From the NCBI GenBank assembly GCA_039881145.1, contig JAYKKI010000088.1, positions 186,001 to 250,000 on the forward strand: 64,000 nt of DNA, given 5' to 3'. The stretch is from Druceiella hillmani. Its lineage: Eukaryota > Arthropoda > Insecta > Lepidoptera > Hepialidae. Both the position numbers and the translations under genes were made by a program. This document shows positions 13,801-23,815 of this stretch, one piece after another (the first letter of the stretch is position 1; the number at the start of each line of letters is the position of its first letter). Under the pieces are notes generated by a model, which was not told where the DNA came from, searched no databases, and saw only the letters and a program-made list of their open reading frames with translations.

Positions 13801-15041
13801 CGAACATTAATGCTGAAGTTTTTCTGTTATGTTTGAAAATTAAACAAAGTCAAACATCAAAAAATATACAGTCAAATAAGACTAAAATCATAGCTGTTAT
13901 AAAAAAACTGGCATGTAGTGCGTGTAAAATAAGTAATCTACCCTTGCCTTACTAAATAATTTCTAAAACGTACTTAAACGTAATCATTTCATCATCATCT
14001 TGGGTAAGAGTTATCTGCTCATGATCTTGTGTTGTGATCTAGAACTTAGAGCATACTTTACACTTCTTAGTCGCAAACACTGTTCTTTCTTGTCTTTCTG
14101 TTGAAGTCTTGAAATGTTAGTAACAACTAGAAAGAGACATCATTCTAAAGAAATGTGAGCCATCACGGGACGCCTGTCAGATGTGAAACTTCTAAAATTT
14201 TTATATAAGAATATTTTTGAGACATTCGTACGTTTGATAATGGAGTTTGGGAACAGTGATATAAACTAGTAATAAGAAATCGTGCTGTTACACTAGCACG
14301 CATGTAAAATAGCGTGTGTGTAATTTAGTAGAGAGGAAAGCAGTAAGTCGGAAAGGGCAGACAAAATGCGAAACTGTCTGAATGGCATGTCGCAACGTGC
14401 CATCAGAATGTTTTAACTTCTATCCAAACACGCCATTAGATGTTTCACATCAATAAATGCTATCGAAAGTCATCAGAGGATATTTTTTCCAAGGGGAAAA
14501 TGGGGTATGTGAAGGCAAAGGATTTACTGTAAAAGGTATATTCGTCACTCTCTTAAATTCTCTTGTAGTCTTGCGAAGTGTATGCAAATCTAATTTGTGG
14601 GTATAACTCTAAATTGTTATACACATAAATTAGATTTGCATACACTTGGTGGGAACTTTAAGTCTCAAATATATAATAAGACAATAATATTTTTGCTGTA
14701 CATTGTTTATATGGTTTGTCCATTGATTACAATTCATAAAGGAATGCAAATCCTACACGTTTCAACAATACTTTGTACTAAAATTGTAAATTTCAAAGAA
14801 AATTAGCAGCAGAGGAACCACTCCTTAAGTATGACATGCAAAATTGTAAAACAACACACGTTAGAAGTATATCAAACCTGACTTCCTTTTTTCCTTGAGT
14901 TTTTTTAAATGCATAACTTTATTAATATATTCTCATTGTTTCGATCAGGTGTTGGACGAGGAGGCAGAGGTATTTGTGGTGAAGATGTGGCGACTACTTA
15001 TCTACGAGGTGGAGGCCAAAAAGATGGGTCTCGTGAAGTGA
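2967..15041 (+). CDS. RNA-binding protein 25 (RBM25), C-terminal part, 7 exons
   Basis: Spliced gene; exons are 2967-3173, 5906-6017, 7190-7318, 8581-8700, 11029-11186, 12441-12596 and 14949-15041. All introns are GT-AG and phases agree throughout (975 nt, 324 codons plus TGA). Residues 1-69 hold an Arg/Glu-rich 'RERER' stretch. Residues 70-190 are a Ser-rich and acidic linker with a basic 'KKRKLD' patch. Residues ~216-312 are a PWI domain with 'RPWINKKIIEYIG' and 'VKMWRLLIYE', ending 'GLVK'. In known RBM25 the order is RRM, RE/RD-rich region, PWI; the PWI domain binds RNA and the protein associates with U1 snRNP to influence 5' splice-site choice in the nucleus. The RRM and true start are missing, so upstream exons should lie left of the window; an ATG at 2973 is a less likely first codon. 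The RE-rich part looks short compared with vertebrate RBM25. No AATAAA is seen in the 150 bases after the stop. Confidence 0.93.
4040..4219 (+). mobile_element. RTE-type non-LTR retrotransposon 3' tail
   Basis: The stretch runs from 'agataatatagcctatatt' through 'gaaagaatttttgaaatt' and 'tccagtagtttttgag' to 'tttcctctttat' and 'attagtatagata'. I recognise this order as the conserved 3' end of RTE-family elements (or SINEs borrowing it) common in Lepidoptera. No RT is present, so it is either a short 5'-truncated insertion or a SINE. It lies inside an RBM25 intron. Confidence 0.6.
4335..4430. repeat. 46-bp-arm near-perfect palindrome
   Basis: Arms 4335-4380 and 4385-4430 are reverse complements with one mismatch (t against c in 'gtgatcttc'/'gaaggtcac') around a 4-base loop 'taac'. 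AT-rich outside, with 'cttacgcaacagtga' near the centre. It would form a very stable hairpin in the intron RNA; it may be a small foldback element or inverted duplication. Confidence 0.9.
4946..4990. repeat. 22-bp-arm palindrome
   Basis: 'tatacatgcaaacacta' pairs with 'tagtgtttacatgtata', the arms extending to A/T runs at both sides with one mismatch and a 1-base loop. RBM25 intron. Confidence 0.8.
5906..6017 (+). CDS. RBM25 exon b: Ser-rich linker
   Basis: Acceptor 'tattttacag', donor 'gtgagt'; enters in phase 0 and leaves one base. Codes a 'NNVSAESSPISISMSFKN' stretch then 'RRLSSSPSHVN'. Supported by frame continuity with both neighbours. Confidence 0.85.
7190..7318 (+). CDS. RBM25 exon c: basic patch and acidic run
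   Basis: Acceptor 'catatttcag', donor 'gtatgt'. Codes 'PTKVSKKRKLDVRDVFN', an NLS-like basic patch, then an acidic 'DSDSDDDS' run. The frame differs from the first ATG that could be read in this stretch; the phase of the previous exon fixes it. Confidence 0.88.
7807..7840. repeat. (TA)n microsatellite
   Basis: About 16 uninterrupted TA dinucleotides in the RBM25 intron between exons c and d. Confidence 0.95.
8241..8544 (-). mobile_element. piggyBac-like terminal fragment (tentative)
   Basis: On the minus strand a TTAA at 8541-8544 is followed by 'CCGTTAGAGTGCCGACG', a GC-rich hairpin region, and an ATG (8312-8310) opening 'MSEYENNSNENDRF' then 'CEESDSE' before a stop at 8241-8243. An acidic continuation ('DDNNYFADTEDVPD') is readable in another frame. 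TTAA, a terminal CC and an acidic Ser-rich N-terminus fit the piggyBac superfamily, but no catalytic domain is visible and the other end was not found. It sits just before RBM25 exon d. Confidence 0.35.
8581..8700 (+). CDS. RBM25 exon d: 'VPIDYGDEE' segment
   Basis: Acceptor 'tatctcacag', donor 'gtgagt'. Codes 'GHKKRPPLVPIDYGDEE' followed by Lys/Glu/Ser-rich sequence. A 'P(I/L)DY' motif of this kind precedes the PWI domain in RBM25 orthologues (known from the family). Confidence 0.88.
9318..9520 (+). mobile_element. tRNA-derived SINE
   Basis: An RNA polymerase III type 2 internal promoter is visible: an A-box-like 'TGGTGTGTTGG' at 9324-9334 and a perfect B box 'GGTTCGATTCC' at 9387-9397. A tRNA-unrelated body follows ('gggctggatgggtgttta'), ending near 'agtagacaaataaattg'. 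The A-to-B spacing is longer than in most tRNAs and no cloverleaf is evident, so this is a SINE head, not a functional tRNA. Lies in an RBM25 intron. Confidence 0.75.
9775..9965. mobile_element. Foldback element copy 1 (right arm deleted)
   Basis: The left arm runs from 'taaatgaaactatgtgatg' through 'ctttaccacgacctagg' to 'caacatcttcaggtgg'. The matching right arm keeps only its outer ~35 bp ('aatactacatcac' to 'gtttcatttaatt'). It is followed by a one-sided tail 'acaaaattaacgccaaat' and 'atattcaata'. Related copies are at 15202, 26399 and 53290. Confidence 0.8.
11029..11186 (+). CDS. RBM25 exon e: start of PWI domain
   Basis: Acceptor 'gattgaattag', donor 'gtgagt'. A charged KDKERGERPPKEG lead leads into 'RRHIKTLIDKIPT', the first PWI helix, and 'ALFAFRIDTNQ'. 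Ends in phase 0. Confidence 0.92.
11339..11425. repeat. Direct plus inverted repeat around 'caacgtcatcttat'
   Basis: 'tgtgactacaacgtcatc' occurs at ~11343 and again ~57 bp later. Between them lies an inverted copy ('ataagatgacgttgtgat'), giving a hairpin at 11351-11392. It looks like a local inverted duplication; RBM25 intron. Confidence 0.75.
12441..12596 (+). CDS. RBM25 exon f: PWI domain core
   Basis: Acceptor 'tgtatcttag', donor 'gtacgt'. Codes 52 residues including 'IRPWINKKIIEYIGE' (the PWI signature), 'TLVDFICSKV' and 'GILDDVQM'. Near-identical to known RBM25 PWI domains. Confidence 0.95.
14576..14647. repeat. 32-bp-arm hairpin, pre-miRNA-like
   Basis: Arms 14576-14607 ('aagtgtatgcaaatctaat' onward) and 14616-14647 are reverse complements with two mismatches around an 8-base loop. 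The length and loop match an animal pre-miRNA, and it lies in the last RBM25 intron on the coding strand. I recognise no mature miRNA, and a tiny foldback repeat is equally possible. Confidence 0.6.
14949..15041 (+). CDS. RBM25 exon g: C-terminus and stop
   Basis: Acceptor 'tttcgatcag'. Codes 'VLDEEAEVFVVKMWRLL' and ends 'KKMGLVK' then TGA at 15039-15041, the usual RBM25 C-terminus. Confidence 0.95.
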   Translation: MLDEEAEVFVVKMWRLLIYEVEAKKMGLVK

Positions 15042-15201
15042 AGGGTCACGCCGCATTTGCTGTTATTATAATATAAATATATATATAAATAATAATTATA
15101 CATACGTACATAATTATAGACACATTTGAAAGATAATTAGTTGTTTTTTTAAATATTTGCAATTTTTTTATTGTAGTTTTCTTTATCTTTTAATTCAATT
15201 T

Positions 15202-15475
15202 TTATTCACAACTAAATGAAACTACGTGATGTAGTATTTTTGTCTACTTTATTTAAATTATTAACCACAACCTAGGTTTCGTTGTATGACAACATCTTCA
15301 GGTGGGCTAATCTCTTCAAATAGCCCACCTGAAGATATTGTAATACAACGAAACCTAGGTTGTGGTAAAGAACTTAAAGAAAGTAGATATAATACTACAT
15401 CACGTAGTTTCATTTAGTTGTGAATAATATTAAGTGATGATGAATGTCTACAAAATTAATACCAAGTATATTCAA
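15202..15475. mobile_element. Foldback element copy 2 (most symmetrical)
   Basis: Arms 15202-15309 and 15321-15428 (108 bp each) are imperfect reverse complements around an 11-base loop. They begin 'ttattcacaactaaatg' and end 'catttagttgtgaataa'. A one-sided tail follows on the right ('ctacaaaattaat' to 'atattcaata'), as in copy 1. No coding capacity. Inserted ~160 bp past the RBM25 stop. Confidence 0.85.
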
Positions 15476-15533
15476 TATCTTTTAGTTGTTTTGTTTCTTG
15501 CACAATATATTGAAGTATATCTGAGTACAACAT

Positions 15534-16510
15534 ACGAGGTCTGTTCAAAAAGTGTCGCGAATTTTGTGTTTTCCCAAAAATTATTTTATTATTCATGAAT
15601 TTCTATTTTGTCCCCTTCAAAATAATTCCCATCAGATATTATACACTTGTGCCAACGGTTTTCCAATCCTCGAAGCATTTAAAAAAATCATTTTTTGTGA
15701 TCTTGTTCAGCTCCTCCTTCGATGCCGTCTTTATCTCCTCAATCGTGGCGTAGCATCGTCCTTTCATGGGCCTCTTCATTCATTTCGGGAACAAGAAAAA
15801 GTTACAGGGGGACAAGTGGGAATACATTGGCTGCGGCATCATTAGTGTGTTCTTTTTGGCCAAAAGTTTGCACATAAGCAACGATGTGTGAGCAGGGGCG
15901 TTATCATGGTGCAAAAGCCAATTTTTGTTCTTTCACAAATCCGGGCGTTTCTGGCGGGACAGCTTCGCGCAAATTGCGCATAACTGGCAAGTAATATTCC
16001 TTATTAATTTGGCAAGAACTCATGCTTCACATTCAACCGAACTTGGCGCGCTTTTTTTCGGTCTTGGCTCGTGCGGTAGCTTCCATTAGGATGATTGAGC
16101 TTTGGTTTCCACATCATAACCATAAAGCCATGATTCGTCACTAGTCATGACCCTCTGGAGCAAATTTGGGTAGAATAAATTAGGTAAAATATTCTAAAAT
16201 TGAATATGACATTGGAAATTTCAAATGTTACATCGACTCTCTCCGCAATTGGGTCGTCACGGAGAGAGTCCAACAGCTCACTAGCAGTGTTAATGCAATG
16301 CTGCTTTTGGTCGAAATTGAGCAATTTTGGTACGAATTTTGTGCTGACCCGTCTCATGCCCAAATCATTGGTTAAAATGAAATGGCACAAGCCAATCGAC
16401 ATGTTTAGATGCTCAGCAACTTCTCTAGTATGCGTAGTATCAAAACTCGGCTGTCAGAGCAATTTAATACACAGCTCTGTAAGGTTATGTTCTTTCTACG
16501 TGACAATATA
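15534..16510 (-). pseudogene. Mariner-family transposase relic (DD34D type)
   Basis: On the minus strand, mariner motifs are read in order across several frames. They are 'EVAEHLNMSIG' (helix-turn-helix region), 'MRRVSTKFVPKLLNFDQKQ', 'DESWLYGYDVETKAQSS' (first catalytic Asp), 'LLHHDNAPAHTSLL' (second Asp) and a C-terminal block with 'YSHLSPCNFF'. In intact mariners this last block reads like 'PDLAPCDFF', so the third catalytic Asp is Asn here. Stops and frameshifts interrupt the frame. The left end at ~15534 reads 'acgaggtctgttcaaaaag', the usual TIR of this subfamily, after TA; no right TIR was found. Confidence 0.85.
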
Positions 16511-17879
16511 GCTTAAAATGCCGGCTTGTGCTATTCCCATCTGCAAAAATATCGCTGAACTGCAAAAGAAACAAACAGAGATTAATTTCATACGTAAATA
16601 ATATAACCTAATTTAATTTTCAATTAACTACGCAATTTTAAAATATCGAAGTAGATTATTATTAACAGAAGAGCGCCAATATTGCTGGTGTTGTCACCTC
16701 TTAAAAAATGTTTACCCAAATTAAAATGTCTAATTGCTTGATAATGAAAAATGCAATTTTCCATCAGTTACAAAAATTGGTAATTGGGAGGTGTCGTTGG
16801 AGAATTTGATGTAACATTTGTAATTTCCATTGTCATATTCAATTTTAGAATATTTTAGCTCCCTACACATAATAAAATTGTAACAGAATGAATTATGTAC
16901 ATTGAAAATATTTTTAAAAAAATATTGATTTAGCGTATAGAATGATTTAAAAACTTTTTTCAGAATTTTTGTCTCTGCCTGTATGTTAATTTGTACGGGT
17001 ATCACACAAAATGTACTGGACAATTTTGATGCAATTTGGTAAGGTACAATATATAGGAGCCACATATAAGATAAAAAAATACAATTTTTTTCCTATATAC
17101 TCGCGAACATAGGCAGAGCTATTTGCATATATGATGATTGTATGTAGAATTACATAAGATGCACGAAAGAAATTAATGTTACATTCATTCATTTTTGCCA
17201 TCTTTAATTTTTTTTAAATATTGTTTAAAATAAGAATAAATTTTATCACGAAGCTGAACGCTAATTAACATAAATAATTTTTTCGTCCTATTTTGAATTC
17301 CTTTAGTACGGGACCGATTTAATTTTTATTGCGGGTTTTCTAACCTCTCTTTTTACTTTAAGACAATAAGCTAATTTTTTTTCTTGCTGTATTAACAAAA
17401 AATATTAATTTGCATATGTACCAAAAACATTTGTAGACTAATTTGTACACACACTCGCATGCACACACACCTGGCGCGCGCACACATACATAAATACTAA
17501 CACATATTTAATGATAATGTATTTTAATTAATAAAATGGTAAAATGTGACAAAGTTTCGAAATAATTTTAACCTAAATACTTTGGCTATTGGTTTGGTGT
17601 TCAGAATAAACATTTTATAAATTTAACATGGCGGCCTTAATAATACTTCATATAAGCCAAGCCATGATCATATAAATCGATGCAAATGTGATTCGTCGTA
17701 AGCAAATATAGTTACATGCGTCGATTTCCTGAAGTTGGCGGGTAAATTTATTTTACTGGTAACACCGTGCGCGTTGGGGGCGCTACTGGCCGGAGTGCGG
17801 TGCCCCCTTCACCGATTTTTGGCGTCACCGCGACTGCGAAGAGGTTAGTGCGTATGCGCCTTCTGTAATACTCTATATT
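16511..17879. other. No gene recognised; AT-rich intergenic DNA
   Basis: Several short ORFs on both strands here (for example minus 16730-17201) are low-complexity and match nothing I know. A CA-rich patch 'cacacacactcgcatgcac' lies at ~17450-17490. A short GC-richer segment at ~17760-17830 precedes the next mariner scrap. Confidence 0.6.
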
Positions 17880-18034
17880 CTAAGTTCTCGGCCCTCTAAT
17901 AACATTTTGTACCACCGATAAACGTTGCGTCGGTCCAAGGTAGCTTCACCATATGTCACAGTCGACATTCGGAATGTGTCCGCACACTTAATTTTGTTTT
18001 TCACACAAAATTTGATACAGATTCTTTGATCCAT
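17880..18034 (-). pseudogene. Mariner transposase N-terminal scrap
   Basis: Minus-strand peptide 'MDQRICIKFCVKNKIKC' followed by 'TYGEATLDRRNVYRWYK' is the N-terminal helix-turn-helix of the mariner group often annotated as GVQW3-like. The frame runs only ~50 residues, ending 'EGRELRI' before a stop, and no catalytic core follows. It may belong to the same subfamily as the relic at 15534-16510. Confidence 0.75.
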
Positions 18035-18894
18035 TTTTTGGAATATGCAAAAATCGAAGACGAAACAAAACACGTCCAAGCAAAATAGCTGTCAAAAATT
18101 AACTGAAAATTCGAAATAGCTGAACTTATCGGCATAAATGAGGGACGTGAGTACCAACATAATGGCTGTGATGTTTGGACCACAGAATAGATACGATACA
18201 GAACGGACACGATCCATATTAGCCCATATAAAAAAAGAGTAACACTTTTTCATACATGGCGAAACGCTGTCAAAGTAACTCCCCTTTCCCCTCGCCTCAT
18301 TTCTCCTGACCAAAGACTTGTGTAATTATTATTAATGCGCATAGATGGCGTAATGTCTTACTTCCTGTTGAACACAGATGGCGTTATCAAAGAAAAAAGT
18401 AATTTTAATCCATAAATTTATTAAAATTGTAAAAATATTTCACAAAAGACAAATATGAAAATAACATTACTATACAATTTAATATATTTTAAATATCATT
18501 ACTATGAGAATAAAATTCAAGAAACTTTAAATAAAATAGGTAGCAGTCTGGAATCAACTAGGTGGTAATTGCATAAATGAAAGTGGGCAACTGCTCAACA
18601 ACTGAAAACAAGCAAAAACATACACAAAGCAGACATGATTATAGCGATATCTATTAGTGGTTGGAGTATATTTTCAAACTTTTGTCAAAACTCCACGCTT
18701 GGCCAATAAATAATTATAAATAAAAAAATAATTTTTCAATTCATGTTTAAATAAAATATACGATTCTTTGCTATGAAGAATATGATTGGTTGAAAATTGT
18801 AATAATTCAAAATGATAATATTTCATTTTTATTTTATAATTATTACATGAGAATAATTTATTTTAGATATCAATTAAATTATCTTTATCTTTGA
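18035..18894. other. No gene recognised
   Basis: AT-rich sequence with two 'agatggcgt' fragments near 18344 and 18377 and poor-complexity stretches. Minus-strand ORFs at 18001-18313 look like UTR or noncoding DNA next to the mariner scrap rather than genes. Confidence 0.5.
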
Positions 18895-19176
18895 TTATAT
18901 AGCGTTCGTTCTCTCCAGAGAGAACCTTTGCCAATGTCAAGTGTGGATAAAAGGCTATGGCAACACTGATTAAATCATATTTCAGATATTTGTCATTGTT
19001 TTGTTAACAAAAAGAATAGACTATACAATAAAACAAAAACTAAATAAGAAGTTGGTTACAATTAAACAAAAAGAAGAAAACGACATTATAATATAGAGAA
19101 AGTACAAAATAAGTATATACATTTGTATATTTATACAAACTTAAAAAAATAAACATGAACATAAGTATAAAAATTT

Positions 19177-20155
19177 CTATATTTTGATGTCGTTCTTTCT
19201 TATGAACTGAATGATTAATCCTAAAATGGGTTTGTTGGCAATAAATAAAAGTGATCTTATGTTGATGAGCAATTGAATTTTATATTTTAACAATTTGGAA
19301 ACAAACGAAGGAAATCTATTATTCAATGGACATGAAAAAATGAGATGATTTAAATCGCCTTCTCCAAACCCGCAATCGTAAATTGGAGACTCTCTGACCC
19401 GCAGTCTAGCCAAATGAGTAGGAATAGAACAATGACCCAAACGCATGCGAGATACCACAGAGGATTCCTTTCGAGAGAAAGTAAATGTTGAGAACCGAGG
19501 TTTTGAAGGTATAAAAGGTTGGATCTGGAAATATCTCGCACCTGTAATCTGGGATGACCTTTCCCACTCCCTGTGCCAGTCAGACGCCATCCAGAAACGA
19601 GTCATGGGAAGAAGATCCTCAATGAAATTAGTAGTGAAACATGGATCCCCGTTCACTGCAGCAAACCGAGCTTTTGCGTCGACTATTTCATTACCTACTA
19701 TGCCACAATGACTAGGGATCCATGGAAGAACGACATCAGATCCCGATCTCTCCAAATCAAGCGCAAGTTGCTTGATCCGAAGAATCAGGAAATTACAGTT
19801 TGAAGAAAATGGATTAGCAAGAAGGGACTGTAAACAACTTAAGGAGTCAGAGAAGATAAGGAGCCTGCGAATCTTTTTGTGTAGGGCATAATTCAAGGCC
19901 TCCACAATAACACGGCATTCCCCGGAGAATACCGAACATTCCTTGGGAAGGCGAAAGTAAGCTGAATGAGCGGTGGATGGAGAGTAAAATGACGCTCCGA
20001 CATAGCCATCTCTACCGGTTTTTGATGCATCTGTATATATTCGCGTCCAATCCATCCAAAACGAATTCAAGATAGAATTGAACAGCGTATTAGCATTTTT
20101 GGACTCCTTATCAACTCCAAAACACAAATTTATATTTGGCCTGTGAAATAACGAG
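19177..20155 (-). pseudogene. LINE RNase H domain (frame intact locally)
   Basis: About 316 residues open in one frame. RNase H motifs: 'IYTDASKTGRDG' (first Asp), 'SGECRVIVEAL' (Glu), 'LLIFSDSLSCLQS' (second Asp), and 'WIPSHCGIVGNEIVDAKA' (His and last Asp). All four acidic positions of the DEDD set are present. A zinc-knuckle-like tail 'CGFGEGDLNHLIFSC' follows, as in many LINE RNase H C-termini. It would degrade RNA in the RNA-DNA hybrid. It continues from RT in another frame, so it is part of a broken polyprotein, not a host RNase H. Confidence 0.88.
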
Positions 20156-21615
20156 TCAAATGGGAAGCTATAGAGAGGGAGAGAAGAATTTTGATAAACG
20201 GGGTTAGTGAGGGATTTGAATCTTTGGAAGCTAACGATAAGAAGAGGTCGGGACTTAGAACGCCAAAAGGAGTATGTTCAGTAAACCTAGAGAGGAGGGT
20301 GAGTTTAGGAAAAATAGGGTGAGTAGAAAACCTAGCTGCCTTTAGTAAATAACGATCAGCTAGGTATTGTCGCCGGAGATTTAAAGGAGGACCAACACAT
20401 TCTACTTGTAGGGCATTTATGGGACTGGATTTCATAGCACCTGCTATGATCCTCAGAGCTTGAGACTGAATGCGGGTCAATTTAATGGCATTGGATTTGG
20501 AAATAGGATCAAGTAGAAATGAACCATATTCTAGATGACTACGGACTAGAGCGTTATATATTAACTTTAATGTGGAAGGGTGAGAGCCCCACCACACTCC
20601 CGAAAGAGCGCGGAGGATATTCAAATTAGCCTGGCATTGGGAGATGACATATTCGATGTGAATGTTCCAGGATAATTTTGAGTCTAGGAACATACCTAAG
20701 AATTTGGTATTGGAAAGAACGGGGATCAAAGAGGAATTATAAGAAATAGATAACGGAGGAGTAATTCTCCTTCTCGAGAAGACCACGACAGCGCTTTTGG
20801 AAGGGGATAAATCCATACCATGAGAGGTAACCCATTTATTTAGGTTAACAAGGGCAGAGTTCAAAGCATTTTCGGCAACAATTATTGATTTATCAGAAGA
20901 ATATAAAAGCAGGTCATCATCGTAATGCAAAACACGACAGAAAGGATTAACTGTTGAGTGAATCATATAAGAGTAAATATTGAAAAGTAATGGACTTAAA
21001 ACAGAACCTTGGGGAAGACCCTTCCATATAGTTTTTGAAAAGGGGGGGGGATCCAGGGGATCTAAGAATAATAGATCTTTCTAAAAGAAAATTGAGGAGA
21101 AAATTTATAATCTTAATCGGAATCCCAAGATTATGAAGAATTTTTTGGAGGACTGGAAGGATTACATTATCATAGGCTGAAGAAAGATCTAAAAAAGCAG
21201 CAACGAGAAATTCTTGTCGAGAGAAAGCAAGTCTGATGTCAGTGGTTAGGACGCTGAGATTGTTCAACGTACTTTTAGCTTTTCTGAAGCCAAATTGGTT
21301 CCTTGGAAAAATAGAATGGTGTTCAGTAAACCATTCCAAACGATTCTTAATTAACTGTTCCGTAATCTTCGCTAGAACAGGAGAAAGGGCTATGAGTCTG
21401 TAGGATGAACCTACATTGGGATCTTTATGAGGTTTAGGGATGGGAATTATTATTTGAGTTTTCCAAGACTTTGGAATAGAACCTGATTTGAACATACAGT
21501 TAATGAGGGATAGAAGATACCAACGGGTAGATGGTAAAGTATTTTTCACCATTGAATATGACATTCCGTCAATACCAGGGGAAGAATCCTTTAGATGGTG
21601 TAAGGTGAAATCCAA
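20130..21615 (-). pseudogene. LINE reverse transcriptase domain, two frames
   Basis: The first frame (21615-20947) has 'DSSPGIDGMSYSM', 'SWKTQIIIPIPKP', 'YRLIALSPVLAKITE', 'QFGFRKAKSTLNNL' and 'AFLDLSSAYDNV' (catalytic Asp of motif A). The 9-base C run (G run on +) at 21042-21050 shifts the frame. After it 'GLPQGSVLSPLLFN' is read in the frame that continues into 20966-20130, which carries 'VLHYDDDLLLYSSD' (YxDD active site) and 'VSHLEYGSFLLD'. A further shift at ~20200-20300 separates RT from RNase H. Confidence 0.88.
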
Positions 21616-22229
21616 TTCGTTAATAGAGAAATCTTCTTCTAAAAAATGATTGGTGCTAGTAAAGTTATACCTGAAAGGTAATTCGTCTAAATTTGGGACG
21701 GATGGGGGAGCAAGTTTATTTAAAAATTGATCAATCCAATTCCCGTGTACAGATTTGGAAGATCAGGCTGAAAAATAGACCGAAAGCGTTTTACATTAGA
21801 CCAGACGACACAGGAGGGAGTAAAAGGAGAGAGGGATTGACAGAATTTCTTCCAGCCTTCCCTCTTTTTTTTTAAGGAGAATTCGTTTAGTCTGAGCTTG
21901 GGTTTTTCGAAACAAGAGGAAGTTTGCTTCCGACATATTAGATTTATACATCGCTTCAGCCTCTTTACGGGTTTTAACCGCTGCGGAACAGTCTCCATCC
22001 CACCAGGGGGGAGAGGATCTGAAGTGATGGTTAGATCTTTTAAGTGGGATACATTTCCGAGCGTATAGGTCTATAGCCTTTACAAATTGGTCATAGCAAA
22101 TGTCAATGTTATCCAAGTCTACTGGAGGGAGGGAATCCACTTCGACACTGAGAAAGGTACGGAATCCCACCCAATCTGCCCTATGTAGGTTGTATTTTTG
22201 AAGAGGGGGAGTTTTTTCAATATGTAAAT

Positions 22230-22931
22230 TTACGTGAGGGAAGAAATCAAAATGGGGAAATGGTCGCTTCCAAAAGACTCAGAAAGAATATTCCAGGAAA
22301 CCAAGGATGCCAAGAATGAGGAGTAAAGAGAGACATCTACTGAGCTCGGGTTCTGAAATGGGACAGGAACTCGTGTTGGAGAACCATCATTCAGTAAACA
22401 CAGGCCAAAATCGTCCTGGAGTTCCACCAAGGAGACCCCAAGAGGGTTGCTTCGGGTGGAACCCCAAGACGGGTGATGAGCATTAAAATCTCCCAGAATA
22501 ATATACGGGCCAGGAAATGAATATAAAATATCCCGTAGTTCTAATGCTACGGAACATGTTGGAAGGGGGACGTATATGGAGAGGATAGTGATATCTTTAA
22601 CTCTCGCAGCAACAATATTGAAGTGACAACTGCGGGAGCCAAGAGAAATCTGGGAGAAGGGAAGAGATTTGTCAAGTAATAGGGCGGATCCGCCCTTACC
22701 ATCCGCTCTATCATCCCGGAGACAGACATATCCTAGGATCTTAAAATGAAATCCAGACTTCAGCCAAATCTCCGAGATGGCAGCCACGGATGGATAATAC
22801 TTGACAAGGAGGTGACGAAGATCTGCTTTGTTGGAAATTATACTGCGACTATTCCATTGCAAGACCCTCGCCACTATTGGCGAAGCCATTGGAAAGGAGG
22901 GATTGAAGGGAAGTAAGAATAGATGAGGCAA
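22230..22931 (-). pseudogene. LINE apurinic-type endonuclease domain
   Basis: About 230 residues: 'VLQWNSRSIISNK', 'AISEIWL' (catalytic Glu region), 'GGSALLLDKSLPF', 'YIILGDFNAHHPSWGS' (Asp and Asn) and 'FGSDHFPILIS' (terminal SDH). These are the standard exonuclease-endonuclease-phosphatase motifs that nick the target for retrotransposition. The linker to RT (to ~21720) contains 'PPWWDGDC', common in such elements, in shifted frames. Confidence 0.88.
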
Positions 22932-23225
22932 CGTTGGACGGTATTTGATTGGGGGAACTCAGAATTTTGATCAAGGTGGTCAAAAGAAATTGAATAATAC
23001 TCGTAAAAGAATTAGTTGAAGGTTGTTGATTTAAACCGCTACCATTTTCAGGTCGAGGAATTCGGAAGTCTGCCCAGGCTTGTTCTAGAGCAGAGCGGTC
23101 ATAGCCCTGGTTGGAACTAGTCGAAGAGTGAGATTGGGGTTTCAGAGAAATAATTTTTTTGTGGGAAGCGTTGGTAGGAAGAGACGGAGAAAGCAAACTT
23201 TGGGAAAAAATTGGAGAAGGAAGAG

Positions 23226-23815
23226 TTAGAGGGGGATGAGCTGCAACTGAGGCGAATGATTTTTAGCAGAAGGGATCAATTTGGACGCTTCCGCATAGGA
23301 AATATCTCTTTCAGACATTTCGAATTTGATTTTTCTTTGTCTTTCGAATTCTGGACAATTTCTATCAGTGGAATCATGATTTCCACTGCAAAAGATACAT
23401 TTTGCTTTGTCAAGAGGAAGTGGGCAGTTTCTCCCAACGTGACCTTGACCACATCGGAAACAACGCTCAGAAGATCGGCATTTGTCAGCAACATGTCCAA
23501 ACCTACGAAGCACTGTATTGTAGGGAATTCATATTTTTAGACTGGAAGCGATGAATAAGCCATATATATCCGTTGGGGACGAACTTGGCCATCAAAGGTA
23601 ATGACCATCGTCTCAGACGGAAAATATTTAGGCTGGCCATCAATTATCTTTTTAAAATTTAAGCGGCGGACTTTAGTAACTTTAAGGGTGCGGCCTTCAG
23701 GGACTTATATATTATGTAAAACCTCCTCGTCAGACCAATCAACTGGAACATTGCGAACAATTCCCATACGACTGACGTTAAAGGAGGGGATAAACAATTT
23801 GTTTTGACCTGTGAA
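23226..23815 (-). pseudogene. LINE Gag (ORF1) fragment with zinc knuckles
   Basis: The minus frame starting ~23513 carries 'CFRCGQGHVGRNC' and 'CIFCSGNHDSTDRNC', both CCHC knuckles, with an incomplete knuckle ahead ('GHVADKC'). Upstream in another frame (to ~23815) is 'FIPSFNVSRMGIVRNVP' then 'DWSDEEV', also Gag-like. The true N-terminus is absent. Nucleic-acid-binding chaperone role by family. Confidence 0.8.

Noticed and set aside
16730..17201. Two overlapping minus-strand ORFs of 111 and 71 codons
   Set aside because: AT-rich, hydrophobic low-complexity peptides with no recognised motif; length is unremarkable for this base composition.
19445..19803. + strand ORFs of 88 and 76 codons
   Set aside because: Antisense shadows of the LINE RNase H domain.
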